DNA of 64,000 bases, taken from positions 28,238,001-28,302,000 of the forward strand of contig CM048845.1 of the NCBI GenBank assembly GCA_026545225.1, read 5' to 3'. The notes beneath the pieces are model-generated. The model was not told the DNA's origin. It saw only the letters and a program-made list of their open reading frames with translations, and did not search any database. Source of the DNA: Cornus controversa. Its lineage: Eukaryota > Streptophyta > Magnoliopsida > Cornales > Cornaceae. Below are positions 26,901 to 34,697 of this stretch, piece by piece (position 1 is the stretch's first letter; each line of letters starts with the position of its first letter). Both the position numbers and the translations under genes were made by a program.

Positions 26901-29900
26901 AACTAAAATTCTAAAGCTAAGTATGGCATTGATAGGGTACAAACATCAGATATTTGCAACTTTACCAGATGGACTCGGTCCGTTTTAGATCCAACAGACT
27001 TCCGCCTCCCTCCAGATTTACCACCTGAGCTGTCAGACTTTGGGACTGTTGCAGAGAAAAGAGCCTCAAGTTCTGACACATCAAATTCTGGCACACTAAG
27101 ATTAGAGGATACAATATCAGTGATTTATAAAGGGCCAAAATTACAAGTAGAAAGGCAAATAATCACATTTCAACTGTAATGACTTGTAATTATATGTATC
27201 TGTCTGCATGGCTGTGTCTGTTTGTGTAAAACAAATATAAGCGAACTTCAGACTCAATGACCATGGACATGTTACATGGCTGTGTTTGTTTGTGTAAAAC
27301 AAATATAAGCCAACTTCAGACTCAATGACCATGAACATGTTACTAGAAGGCGACTGAATAATTTTTTGGAAAAGTAGCATACTGAATAAGTAACCATGGC
27401 AGGAAGGAAACCACTTGTCATTTTAAACTAGAATTTTTTTTATCACTAAGAGAAGTTGCAGTACCTTTGAGGTTCTCCATATCTTTGCAATTCTTCCCAC
27501 AAGCTTCCTTGCAATACCCTGGTCACCTTGCTCCAATGCAGTGGCTTTAAGGTAGATCTTCGAGGCACTGAAGCAGGTGACATCCCTGCAGGACGTAGAA
27601 GCCCACGCCCTCTTCCTGCAGATGTTGCTCCTTTGGCACCAAAGAGTGGAGGTGGTGGAGGTGCACCACCTGGAGGTCTAGGTGCTCCAGGTGGTGGAGG
27701 GCCAGGTGCACGAGCTCCAGGAGGAGGTGGTGGAGGTGGACCCCCTTTTGTTGGAGGAGGTGGAGGAGGTGGGGCTCCATGCATTGGAGGTGGGGGTACT
27801 CCACGAATTGGAGGTGGTGGAGGGGGCGCTCCATGCAGCGGAGGTGGTGGTGGAGTCGGGACTCCACGCATCGGAGGAGGTGGTGGAGCTGGGGCTCCGC
27901 GCAATGGAGGAGGTGGCGGAGCTGGGGCTCCACGTAATGGAGGTGGAGCACAAGACAGAGGAGGTGGTGGTGGTGGTGGAGCACCATGTGGAGGAGGAGG
28001 TGGTGGTGGTGGTGGTGGTGCACCATGTGGAGGAGGAGGTGGGGGTGGTGGTGGAGTTCCATGCAAAGGAGGAGGAGGAGGAGGAGGAGGAGGTGGGGGT
28101 GGGGGTGGAGTTCCATGCAAAGGAGGAGGAGGTGGTGGGGGAGGAGGTGGAGTAGAATATCCAAGTCCGGCAGGCTTTGATGAAGCATATGCATGCACAG
28201 GGGGAGGGGGGTGGCGGTGGAGGTGGAGAAACTGAGACTGTTACAGGAGCAGTTGCAGAAGCTCCAACCTTCCAAAGGGGTGGTGGTGGAGCGCTATGCG
28301 GAGGTGGCGGCGGAGGAGGTGGAGGGGGAGGTGGAGTAGAAACTCCAAATCCAATAGGCTTTGATGTAACAGATGCATACACAATGCAAGGAAGAGGGGG
28401 AGGGGGAGGAGGTGGGGGAGGGGTTCCTTGAGGACCCACCCTTGAGCTTGCAGGTAGAGGAGGGGGAGGGGGAGGGGGAGGGGGAGGTGGAGGCAGAGGT
28501 GGCGCTAAAGGAGTTACAAGAACTGCACTGTGTGTAAATGGTGAAGGGAGAGGTGGAGGTGGAGGCGGAGGCGGAGGCGGGGGTGGAGGTGAAGGGGACA
28601 GACCTGTCTTTTTTACCTGCATAATGGAGGCAGGTGGGGAAGAAGGTATGGAAGAAGAAGTATACAACAAAGAGCTAGAAGAGGAAGGTAGAGGAGGAGG
28701 GGGGGGTGGGGGTGGGGGTGGGGAGGCTTGAATTTCTTCAGCATGTAGAATTGTCATGGGAATTTGTGAGGAAAAAGCATTTGAAGACTCGTTGGAGGAT
28801 GGAGGAGGAGGAGGAGCACCAGAAGCAGCAGCAGGAGCCTTCGATTTTCCACCCACAGGAGAATCCTTCACAAGGGCTAGTGCAGCTAGTGCAGCTGGTG
28901 CACTGTTATATCTTGACGGTGGATATGATACATGCATTGAATTAGTATGAGAGCCTTTGTTAGTAGGGATCCACCGCAATACTGCAGTTGGCTTTGCCAG
29001 TCTTGCAACAGTACCCTGAGGTTCTTGCTGTTTAACCTTTTGTTTTGCAACACCTGAATCTGCAACTGGTTTTGTGTTTGAATTTGGCAGTTTCTTTGAT
29101 GCAGGCGGGAGTGATTTTTCAGATTTTTGTCTACAAAGATCAGCACTCAACTTCTGCTGTGTTACCTGCCTTTTTAAGTTTTTCTGTGTAGCAATATCTT
29201 CTCTATCCTCTATTTCTTCTGACTTGCTACAGACATCTTCAGTGACTGCCTTGGGTTCCATATCACTGGGCATATCAACAACCACTGTTGTAGAGTCTAA
29301 CTCATTACCCCTATCATCTAAAGCAATGGATTTCACAACATGAATATCAGAATCCATCTGCCCAACCTGTTTGTGATTCCCATCATCTGATGCACAGTCT
29401 TGAAATGTGTGAGGTTCCAAATCCTCCTTCCAAGCTACTTTGTGATTCTCGTCATCCTGTGTCCTGTGTTGAACCAATTGAGTATCCAAGTCCACTTTCT
29501 TATCCTGTCCATCTCCTACATTGCTGAATATCTCTTCAACTTCAAAAAACTCCTCGGGTGATGCACCTTCTGTCTCATTCCCATCCTCAATTGCCATTTC
29601 TTCGGTGATGATAGATGGAACAGCATCGGCATCGGAAAAGAGTACCTGACACGGATATGAGCATGCAATCAACCCCTACAGCTTCAGAAAAAGGACATGT
29701 CACATAATCAAAATGATATCCTACCTCAGCTTTGAAGTCCTTCGGAAACTGGTCCTTTGCTTCCCACAGAACATCTACTTCATCACGATTCAACATTAAC
29801 ACATTTGACCTGACAAATGCTGTGTGAAACACAACTCTGACCATCATTTCCTCCCTTACTAGATCATCATCCAAATGGATGCACTCTAGAACTACATCTC

Positions 29901-31619
29901 CTTGAACACGGCAATGGATATCAATTTTAACTAGTGCACACTCTGCCTGCAATTGAAAGTTAGAAGTCACAAAGAAAACTTCAATACTTGATTGGTTCAT
30001 CCTTTATCTTTCAAATGTGTAGATTTGGCAGTACCTGTCGGAAGAAGCGAGCATGTTTTTTTGTCTTTGAGGTCGAAAAAAGAAGCTTAGAACTTCTGTT
30101 GGCCATTGTTGAAGAAGGATCCTGACCATAAACACGAACTACGGGTCGACAACCCTTTCCCCCATTAAACAGTGGAAGGACTCTAAGTATGATGCAATCC
30201 AAAGCTAGGGGCGTATCTGATGGCGGCCAATCTGAACCCAACAAACTTCTTCTGGAAATGTATTGAAGATATCTCAGCTGGGAAGGCTGTGGATTTAGAG
30301 GAGACAAAAGATGAAGAAGTTCCCTTGGAGCTTGCTTGTATACCATTTCAAGAGTCTTTTGCTCACCATTGTACTGTTTTCGATATAACAGAAGGCCTGC
30401 AAGCATGAAGGCGAGCACAGGCCATCCTCCCCTTTCACAATGCATCAACAGCACATTTTGTTGCCCCTCCAGTGACAACCAGCTCTCACTGGATCGCAGG
30501 AAGTGGTGGATCATCTCCAATGGTAGCAGAGGACACCCTTCATATTGCCGAGGATAATCCATGACTGTCATGTCATACTGAGACAATATGTCTGAAATTT
30601 GGCTCCTCCTTTCCCCTTCTCTGAAGTTGAAAACCATGAAAGAAGCATCAGGATAGTGGTCCTGTAGCTGAGCTACAATCCCACCCATGTAGATTTTGTA
30701 CTCATCTTCTTCCAATACATCCGTGGAGAAGCAACAATCAAACACTGAAAATGAAGAAAAAATGGGATTATATAGTTAACAGGGCCAAAATTTATGAACT
30801 ATCACCTCACAAGAATGGGGGAAACAAGAATAAAGAAAAGTTTAAACTTCAATAAGAACTTCTAAGGAGTCAAAAACAATTTTTAACAACAAAGTTGAAG
30901 AATGTCAAGGAAATTCAACACACAGAACAGAACCAAAACTAACAGTTCTACCACCAATTATCACTCTTACCCACAAAATCCAGTAATATATCATAAAAAC
31001 GCACCCCATTCCTACTCATGAAATTCGAATCTATTAGGCAAGAACATGGGAAATTGATTATTTTGTGGCATAAGCAGGTTCCAAAGTTATTCCTCCACTA
31101 AAAACCACTTTATCTATAAATGACAATGGAAAATATGAAAGAAAAAACTCTGATTTTCCAGTTACTAAGCTTTAAAAATTTGTAACCTTAATCCATCAGA
31201 GACACAATTACACGACAAAGGAGAAGGGGGAGCAAACAGAGAAGTGCAACAATTTCAAAACTGTACAGAAATATAAAAATCACTAGAACTTGTGTTAGAA
31301 TTTAGCATCTTAATCAATCCTTCAGTTCATTAGATCACCATTCTTCAATAACCCGAAATGTTAACAATTCAACAAATAAAGCAAAAATTGCAAAAAGACT
31401 TTGCATGATTAAGCGAGGCACAACTTCGCGGAAGATAAAATGCCACAAAATTTTGAAAGTCCCAATAGCGCATGAACTCTCTGTAGAACTCGACTTTTAC
31501 GAACTTCTCAATTCGAAACAGAGCAGGAATGAGCAAAAGAACAAACCGTAGACTCTCTCGGAGATCTCGAGAAGCCGATCAGGTGGCTTCCGATAGAAGA
31601 ACCTTCTGAACAGCGCCAT
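1065..31619 (-). CDS. Class II plant formin (PTEN-C2-FH1-FH2), 17 coding exons
   Basis: Actin nucleator and barbed-end elongator of the plant class II formin family (AtFH13/14/20 type). Exons on the minus strand, 5' to 3': 31619-31547, 30744-30035, 29946-29725, 29645-27465, 27095-26966, 25095-25024, 24462-24364, 24194-24153, 18045-17965, 17874-17824, 17739-17658, 14772-14678, 10218-10147, 10028-9912, 9503-9435, 9319-9253, 1216-1065. Every junction is GT..AG and all phases join, giving about 1437 residues once one surplus C in the FH1 exon is discounted. The start is the ATG of MALFRRFFYRKPP, the expected N-terminus of the family. Order: PTEN-like (about 1-190), C2-like (about 195-335), acidic linker (about 336-600), FH1 polyproline (about 600-1015), FH2 (about 1031-1420). 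The family links membranes to actin in growth and division. The C-terminus is uncertain (see the terminal exon). The total span of about 30.5 kb is due to TE-filled introns. Confidence 0.93.
2087..2390. repeat. Diverged tandem duplication of about 140-165 bp
   Basis: The segment from gaagattactgaaaccaaaa (2087) recurs from 2228. Both copies contain CATGYATG...CTCACCACCACA followed by CA repeats. The copies differ by many substitutions and small indels. No coding potential. Confidence 0.7.
3788..4912. mobile_element. TIR element, TIR GKGTTAAGTGCAAAAAACAC (MULE-like, non-autonomous)
   Basis: The left end GTGTTAAGTGCAAAAAACAC and the inverse of the right end GGGTTAAGTGCAAAAAACAC match over the terminal 20 bp, and subterminal copies of the GTGCAAAAAACACC motif repeat further in. 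Flanks ATTAATTAT and TTTAATTAA share 7 of 9 bp, a plausible worn 9-bp target duplication. The interior has CT tracts and a long TG/TA microsatellite (4190-4610) and no coding sequence. A second copy begins at 63802. Confidence 0.75.
4190..4610. repeat. Compound (TG)n/(TA)n microsatellite
   Basis: Long runs of TGTGTG alternating with TATATA and the recurring unit GATGATATATAACAGTGTG. It lies inside the 3788-4912 element and likely varies in length among individuals. The short open frame on the minus strand here (4256-4534) is a repeat artefact. Confidence 0.85.
5098..6110 (+). mobile_element. LTR-like fossil fragment, interrupted by a LINE
   Basis: 5098-5244 and 5912-6110 form one LTR-like sequence with a TATATAAG box and a CT-rich stretch, ending near a weak tRNA-Met primer-site-like GGTGTCAGATTGG. 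Related, shorter copies lie at 7645-7795 and 8143-8335, each ending in TTGGTATTA or CTGGTATTAGAA. No coding parts are seen. It is an old, broken relic. Confidence 0.45.
5245..5911 (-). mobile_element. 5'-truncated L1-like LINE, antisense, with 17-bp target duplication
   Basis: On the plus strand it begins with poly-T (5245-5261), so the poly-A tail points left and the element lies on the minus strand. The flanking CCTATATAAGGCCTTTG is exactly duplicated (5228-5244 and 5912-5928). Read on the minus strand, the sequence resembles the C-terminal zinc-binding (zf-RVT) end of plant L1 ORF2: ILTIDKLRKTCQNMVKWG, then an in-frame stop, then ICKRDEETTNYLLLLCLVAR. The reading is interrupted by stops, so it is dead. 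Only the last 650 bp or so of the LINE was inserted. Confidence 0.85.
6350..7640. other. Non-coding repetitive stretch, no gene
   Basis: It contains CAATCC/GATCC-rich sequence at 6370-6500 that partly recurs at 8065-8130, and CT-rich tracts at 7020-7050. Short open frames here (6607-6843, 6872-7156, 7188-7436) are not conserved-looking. I see no gene. Confidence 0.5.
7645..8335 (+). mobile_element. Two further LTR-like fossil copies
   Basis: 7645-7795 and 8143-8335 share AAGGCCTATACTGRAAG, then RTGGGAAATTGATTTTAAAA, then a CT-rich stretch ending near TTGGTATTA or CTGGTATTAGAA. They resemble the 5098-6110 copy and are short, old relics without genes. Confidence 0.4.
9253..10218 (-). CDS. Formin exons 13-16: C-terminal half of FH2
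   Basis: Exons 10218-10147 (VLASKSPALLDFHGDLVSLE...), 10028-9912 (IQLKSLAEEMQAIIKGLEKV...), 9503-9435 (TLKEFIGVAETEVASVTNLY...) and 9319-9253 (GRNADALALYFGEDPARCPF..). These are the coiled, helical end of FH2; the FGEDP motif is typical of plant class II formins. Exon 16 ends in phase 1 at GAACAAG|GTAAAA and is followed by an 8.0 kb intron. Confidence 0.92.
9833..9872. repeat. (AT)n microsatellite in formin intron 14
   Basis: An uninterrupted TA repeat about 40 bp downstream of the donor of the 9912-10028 exon on the gene strand. Confidence 0.9.
10986..11406. mobile_element. Cluster of three short Helitron-like elements (head-to-head)
   Basis: A minus-orientation copy (10986 to about 11150) ends in CTAG with the hairpin GTGCC-ATA-GGCAC about 9 nt inside. 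A plus-orientation fragment (about 11158-11220) is cut by a full plus copy (11221 or 11227 to 11406). The full copy starts TCTATATAATATAGAAGCTT and ends ACATGGGCTTACACTAG followed by T. TC start, CTRR end with subterminal hairpin, no target duplication and A|T flanks are Helitron hallmarks. About 180 bp and non-coding. Confidence 0.65.
11439..11615. repeat. Two partial arms of the CTCTACTACTCTAT foldback element
   Basis: 11439-11545 and 11550-11615 repeat the arm of the 12466-13127 element (ACTCTATTGGGTAGTACTCC, then ACATGGATTGGAAAAGTCAC). They follow a Helitron-like copy and a TA tract, the same order as at 12243-12610. Confidence 0.65.
11940..12095. repeat. Near-perfect 68-bp inverted repeat (hairpin), 20-nt loop
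   Basis: Arm 11940-12007 (starts TACGTACAGTCAATTTGC) and arm 12028-12095 are inverse complements with only two differences over 68 bp. The loop is GTGCTAGCTAGTGGTACTGG. It lies in formin intron 12, has no homology to nearby repeats that I can see, and has no clear target duplication. It could be a MIRNA/siRNA-type precursor or a recent foldback insertion. Confidence 0.85.
12243..12422 (+). mobile_element. Helitron-like short element, plus orientation
   Basis: It starts TCTATATACTATAGAAGCTT and ends GCCGTAGACACGGGCCTACACAAG. The terminal CTAG is altered to CAAG. It shares about 175 bp with the copies at 11227 and 13335. Confidence 0.65.
12466..13127. mobile_element. Foldback/TIR element with arms of about 200 bp
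   Basis: The left arm AACTCTACTACTCTATTAGG...ACATGGATTGGAAAAGTCAC...CAATCTGATAATTTCTTTGC is inverted at the right end (GCAAAGAAATTATCAG...GAGTAGCAGAGTT). The unpaired middle is about 12680-12890. It sits between TA tracts that separate it from the two flanking Helitron-like copies. Superfamily not assigned. Confidence 0.75.
13156..13335 (-). mobile_element. Helitron-like short element, minus orientation
   Basis: On the minus strand it starts at 13335 with TCTATATAATATAGAAGCTT, preceded by A, and ends at GAGCATACACTA next to a TA tract. Near-identical inverse of the 12243 copy. Confidence 0.65.
13839..14240. repeat. Tandem 250-bp repeat of LTR-type plant sequence
   Basis: Starts near 13839 and 14086 share CCCCACACTRTGTAGATACTGTCYGCTTT, CAGTTTTCAAAA.GCGTC and GGCATCCCCCCT, the common plant repeat with GCTCTAATACCAT. 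It is followed at 14340-14450 by the repeat-like GTGGAAAAACCCTCAATCAAG...CCACGGGACCTAGTCCAG. Old relics; no genes. Confidence 0.5.
14678..18045 (-). CDS. Formin exons 9-12: FH2 core
   Basis: Exons 18045-17965 (FFLELMKVPRVESKLRVFSF...), 17874-17824 (ISDFKKSLNTVNSAYEE), 17739-17658 (VRNSLKLKEIMKNILYLGNA...) and 14772-14678 (GSAIGFKLDSLLKLIDTRAS...). Together they contain the FH2 signature LGNALNQGTARG followed by AIGFKLDSL, at about residues 1237-1255, the actin-binding core of formins. For exon 10 I chose the acceptor at 17875, not the AG five bases further downstream, because only the first keeps the frame open. Exons 11 and 12 join in phase 1 across a 2.9 kb intron. Confidence 0.93.
14815..15500. 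repeat. Repeat relics in formin intron 11
   Basis: GAGACCCCCTGAGGTTTGCTC and the related GACCTCCCTTGAGGTTTG (14817-14910) look like the end of a MULE-like element. 15150-15280 and 15355-15490 are two diverged copies of AACCCATGG.TA.AACTCATCC...TACCCAGGCAATGTG, a common plant LTR-type motif. No gene. Confidence 0.45.
15500..17657. other. Rest of formin intron 11, no gene
   Basis: Unique-looking AT-rich sequence. Short open frames at 15901-16339 come from GA/CT-rich sequence and have no recognisable domain. Confidence 0.5.
18681..19958. mobile_element. 1.28-kb TIR element, CTAGGAAGCA family
   Basis: Left end CTAAGAAGCACAGATGCGG, right end GTGTCTGTGCTTCCTAG. Flanks AACATGAT (18673-18680) and AACATGAA (19959-19966) form a 7/8 target duplication. 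It carries internal duplicated GAGAACCTGTAGAGGAAG.. blocks (19280-19440). No transposase frame. The 8-bp duplication suggests hAT or MULE type. Confidence 0.7.
21094..22430. mobile_element. TIR element with GGGCCCGTTTGGTAACCG ends
   Basis: The terminal repeats match over about 42 bp, perfectly on reading (GGGCCCGTTTGGTAACCG, then TTTATGTTTAGTGTTTATTG). Flanks give a 3-bp CAA duplication with these limits, or 5-bp CCAAG if one base is shared at each end. The end sequence suggests PIF/Harbinger (Tourist-like) or hAT. The interior has no transposase and contains a GGTTCCGG-rich piece (21745-22066) of the TAGGGG hAT-type family, apparently a nested relic. Confidence 0.75.
24153..27095 (-). CDS. 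Formin exons 5-8: N-terminal part of FH2
   Basis: Exons 27095-26966, 25095-25024, 24462-24364 and 24194-24153. The joined protein reads SVPEFDVSELEALFSATVPK..., FDLRRANNTEIMLTKVKMP..., AAALAMDESILDADQVDNL..KFCPTKEEMELLK and NYTGDKENLGKCEQ. These are the lasso/linker and knob part of FH2. Exon 5 begins with the single base completing the split Ser codon after GEPQ. Exon 8 is only 42 nt and is followed by a 6.1 kb intron. Confidence 0.93.
24491..24892. repeat. 202-bp tandem duplication in formin intron 6
   Basis: GGTTTATATGGGAAGAGAAAC starts at 24492 and again at 24694. The two units are nearly identical apart from a few substitutions and a small indel. It starts 29 bp upstream of the acceptor of the 24364-24462 exon on the gene strand, so the intron was lengthened without touching the exon. 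Confidence 0.85.
25363..25896. mobile_element. 534-bp TIR element, CTAGGAAGCA family
   Basis: Ends CTAGGAAGCATGGATACGG and CCGTGCATCCTAG (inverse). Flanks CCGGAAGC on both sides, 7-8 bp target duplication. The interior is AT-rich with many TATCCG/CGGATA motifs. Non-coding MITE-like element in formin intron 5. Confidence 0.75.
27207..27342. repeat. 68-bp tandem duplication in formin intron 4
   Basis: CATGGCTGTGTYTGTTTGTG starts at 27207 and 27275. Copies differ at a few bases. It lies between exons 5 and 4 and is non-coding. Confidence 0.85.
27465..29645 (-). CDS. Formin exon 4: acidic linker and FH1 polyproline region, with an apparent +1 frameshift
   Basis: This large exon of 2181 nt starts VLFSDADAVPSIITEEMA. 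It then encodes an acidic, low-complexity linker rich in Asp and Glu, then a basic/Ser-rich stretch, then about 400 residues of proline runs broken by short motifs such as LHGT, MHGA, SKPIGFGVST and SKPAGLGYST. It ends with TLKPLHWSKVTRVLQGSLWE, the conserved start of FH2. FH1 proline tracts recruit profilin-actin. Reading is open in one frame down to about 28199 and in another from about 28198 onward; the switch lies at a C-run (CCCCCCTCCCCC on the minus strand). Removing one C makes the exon 2180 nt, which is exactly the phase needed at the 27465 donor. A homopolymer assembly error is the simplest explanation, but a real allele cannot be excluded. Confidence 0.88.
29725..29946 (-). CDS. Formin exon 3: C2-like domain of the PTEN-C2 module
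   Basis: 74 codons in phase 0, starting AECALVKIDIHCRVQGDVV and ending FPKDFKAE. The spliced product reads FFRQ-AECALVKID, as expected for the PTEN-C2 segment (IDIxCxVQGDVVLEC...HLDDD). The next exon resumes with VLFSDADA. This part continues the membrane-binding module. No catalytic role is expected. Confidence 0.93.
30035..31619 (-). CDS. Formin exons 1-2: PTEN-like domain
   Basis: Exon 1 (31547-31619) encodes 24 residues and ends in phase 1. Exon 2 (30035-30744) completes the Val codon and continues VFDCCFSTDVLEEDEYK. The phosphatase-like P-loop reads HCERGGWP, with Cys at about residue 127. The CX5R signature needs Arg six residues after the Cys, but Pro is there, so phosphatase activity is not expected. 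In plants this domain is known as a membrane/phosphoinositide-binding module (moss For2 binds PI(3,5)P2). The intron between the exons (30745-31546, about 0.8 kb) shows no repeat that I recognise. Confidence 0.93.
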
Positions 31620-31829
31620 CTAACAATGGCGCTGTTGCTGCCCCGATCGGATCCAAAACGTTGATCGAATAAATCAACTTCCAGATCGAATTTTGCTCCA
31701 CCAATGCTCAGCAGATCTTGTTGAAACGTCAAAACAATCACCAAAATGATGACGTAAATCGATCGATTAATCAATAAATCAAGAGAGACAAAACGATATG
31801 TATATATATATATATATATCACTATAGTA

Positions 31830-31936
31830 AATAATTAAGAGAGAGAGAGAAGGGAAATCAGAAGTGAGGAGTTCTAGAGAGAGAAAGAGAGTTGAAGAGT
31901 TCGCAGAGGATTGTCAAAATGGAAGACGATCACATG

Positions 31937-31967
<31 letters not shown>

Positions 31968-32210
31968 CGCGCGCAGTGGACTGAAAAGGTTAAGACACTT
32001 AGACCTCTGAAAATTGATTGGGTCGGTCGATCTCTGTGTGTGTACACGTGGCAACTGCGACAGAGATTAACAGACAGAGGGGAGAGAGAGAGAGAGTTTT
32101 TAGAGAGAGAGAGAGCTGGACTTGCAGGTCTGGACAAGAGAGGATGCGGATAAAAATAAGGGGGTCTTTTCTTTCTTAAAATCAGAGAGAGAGAGAGAGT
32201 CAGAGTCGGC
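31830..32210. repeat. GA/CT-rich low-complexity region in the formin leader/promoter
   Basis: Repeated GAGAGA runs on the plus strand (31843, 31879, 31945, 32085, 32187), i.e. pyrimidine-rich CT runs on the gene strand. On the gene strand the CT patches sit 200-600 bp upstream of the ATG and are preceded towards the gene by a TA repeat at 31799-31819. An open frame here encodes only Ser/Leu low-complexity sequence and is not a gene. Confidence 0.6.
32045..32052 (-). promoter_or_regulatory. G-box / ABRE-like element upstream of the formin
   Basis: CACGTGGC on the plus strand (GCCACGTG on the gene strand), about 430 bp upstream of the start codon. This is the core bound by bZIP/bHLH factors in plants. 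It lies among long GA/CT tracts (31830-32210), which are common in plant 5' leaders and core promoters. Its function is inferred only from the motif. Confidence 0.35.
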
Positions 32211-32369
32211 GCATATGTTATAACAGTTAGGTGCGTGGGTATGTTATTGTTGAATGAACAGTTAGGTGCGTGTCTTTGTTGGATAATAAGTGCGTGTCTT
32301 TTAAGACAGTTGTAATTAAGTGAAGAAATGCTATTTATAAGGAAAATGTTTCTCGAAATATATATAAAA

Positions 32370-32515
32370 CTAGTGTATTCACTCGCCAATCGTGATAGTA
32401 AGAAAGAATGATTTTTGAATACAAATAGCAAAACACATTTTGAATCATTGGATTAATTTTGCAATTGTTAGATTATTAGATTAGGTCTTTTGTCCTCACT
32501 CGACCATCCTTATTT
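32370..32515 (-). mobile_element. Diverged Helitron-like copy
   Basis: It begins on the plus strand with CTAGTGTATTCACTCGCCAATCG and runs through ACACATTTTGAATCATTGG...TAGGTCTTTTGTCCTCAC, colinear with the intron 12 copies but with many changes. The gene-distal end is unclear. Confidence 0.5.
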
Positions 32516-32544
32516 GTATATGTAATATATCACCAAATGAATAC

Positions 32545-32575
<31 letters not shown>

Positions 32576-32860
32576 CCACCAAGTTAATATTACAAAATAG
32601 AAATAACCAATAAATATTTTGGGTAAAAATCACTAACATCACGAAATTTGGATTTATTACACATGAAAACAAACTTTTTTTATAACTGTCCTACACACCG
32701 TAAGTGATATTTTCATTTCTAACTCCGTTATTTTATACATAATATGTCTTATTTGTCCCTTATTTTTTAATGATATTTAATTAGAAGTGTTAGATTAAAA
32801 GAAGAAAAATATGATAGCCCAGCTCCAGTTGAATCCATCGACTCCCATTAGCATCTGCGT

Positions 32861-33220
32861 GTCAAAGTCGCTGATTTTGATGAGCTATTTTTCTGATTTT
32901 CAAATCAGTTTTCACTCCAATGAGCATCTTTCGGTCTCATCGTCACTCTAATGAGTTCGCTCTTTTGCAACTTCTTTGTATGTGATCACAGCCACTATTG
33001 GTAACATCACCAGATTACTTTTACGAGTCATAACATTTGTGTCAAAGTCGTTGATTTCAACGAGCTCCTTTTCTGATTTTTAAATCAGTTTTCGCTCCAA
33101 TGAACCGCTTTCGGTCTTTCCGACTCTTTTACAGTTTCTTTGTATGTGATCGCAATCACAGTTGGTAATATCACCAGATTGCTTTTGCTAGCCGCATTCA
33201 AGATTTTGACTTCAAACTCA
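32861..33220. repeat. 180-bp tandem duplication inside the MULE-type element
   Basis: GTCAAAGTCG starts at 32861 and 33041. Shared blocks: TTTTCTGATTTT.AAATCAG, CTCCAATGA, CTTTGTATGTGATC and GGTAA.ATCACCAGATT. About 85 percent similar by eye. Confidence 0.8.
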
Positions 33221-33532
33221 AGTTAGTTTCATATAACTCACCTTTAATTTGCAGGAGGTTGTTAGATTATATATTTCTTATTATATCTGTTGTTAGATTA
33301 TATATTTTTTCCTAAACCACATAGGTTTATTACACCTCCTCCTAAACCATTTAAGACTAGGATTTCTCGTCTCCTAAGTTTACTTAGTCTCCAAAATTAT
33401 ATGCCTATAAATAAGCCTTTAAGTATTGTTTACCAATTATTATCAATTCAATCAAATACAATTCTTTCTATATTTCTAATTTCTAACAAGAAGTATAATT
33501 TTTTTGGAAAAAATTTCAGCAAACACCCCAAC

Positions 33533-34697
33533 TCAGGCCATGCACTATCCACCATGAAACAACCATCATCTTCGGCCACCAACCTCAATGCTGAAGCAAC
33601 CATGTTTGAACCATTGCTGAGCCACCCACTAGAGCACCACTGCCACCATGCAAAGGCCTATATAAGCTCCATTGTGAAGCTTCAATCCACTGTCATTCTG
33701 GCCACTGCCGAGAAGACCCACAACAATCACCCATGCCACCATAACCGAGCTCCTCTTCGTCATCCTGATCACCACCATGGCCCAACCTCTATAAAAATCG
33801 GGCTCAACTATTGTCGAAACCACCTATGTTCCTTCTCCGTTTCACCACGAACAGATCTGTCACTAGTTCCATCAAACTCCATTGCGAAGACCCATGTTTT
33901 CACCATCATTAACAGCATAGTCGAGAGCCACCACCTAAGTTCCTCACCACTATTATCATTTCCTCCGTAAATTACCCACCAAGTGTAAACTTAAAATCAA
34001 CATCCATGGAGGTCCGGTCGACTTCGGGCAATGGAGCAAAGATCACGTCGACAGTAATGCTTCAATTGTGGCTTAGTTCTCTGCATTGGTTTAGCTGGAG
34101 CTTGTGGATCTCGGCCATGCACTATCCACTATGAAGCAACCATCATCTCCGGCCACCAACCTCAATACCGAAACAACCATGTCTAAACCATTGCTAAGCT
34201 ACCCATTGGAGCACCACTACCACCATGCAAAAGCCCATATAAGCTCCATTGCGAAGCTTTACTCCATTGTCATTCTGGCCACTGCCGAAAAGACCCACAA
34301 CCAACCACCCATGCCATCACAACCGAGCTCATATTCGTCATCCCGATCACCACCATGGCCCAAGCTCTATCAAAATTGAGCTTAACTATTGCCGAAACCA
34401 CCTTTGTTCCTTCTCTATTCCACCATAAATAGACCCATCACCGGTTCCATCAAGCTCTATTATGAAGACCCATGTCTTCACCATCATCAAAAGCACAACC
34501 GAGAGCCACCACCTAAGTTCCTTACCAATTTCATCATTTCCTCCCTGAAAGACCTACCAAGTGTAAGCTCAAATCAACATCTATATGGAGATTCGATTGA
34601 CTTCGTGCAATGGAGCAGAGATGACGTCGGAAATGATGCTTCAATGGTGGCTCGGTTCTGTGCATTGGTTTAGCTGGAGCTTATGGGTCTCAGCCAT
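33533..34697. repeat. 577-bp tandem duplication inside the MULE-type element
   Basis: GGCCATGCACTATCCAC starts at 33536 and 34113. The copies stay similar through CATTGGTTTAGCTGGAGCTT, about 90 percent by eye. Copy 1 holds most of a 226-residue open frame and copy 2 holds interrupted versions of it (HALSTMKQPSS.ATNLN shared). Not a recognised protein. Confidence 0.8.

Noticed and set aside
27528-28235. 235-residue glycine-rich open frame on the plus strand
   Set aside because: It is the exact antisense of the FH1 proline exon; GGT/GGA repeats give Gly in this frame. The formin strand has conserved domains on both sides.
27547-28275. 242-residue His/Leu-rich frame on the minus strand
   Set aside because: Third frame of the same FH1 repeats; it does not join to FH2.
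31874-32431. 185-residue Ser/Leu-rich frame upstream of the formin
   Set aside because: Generated by CT repeats in the promoter/leader; no similarity to a protein family and no splice support.
33290-33970. 226-residue open frame
   Set aside because: Lies in a tandemly duplicated part of a MULE-type element, no domain recognised, and its second copy is interrupted. Kept only as part of the element.
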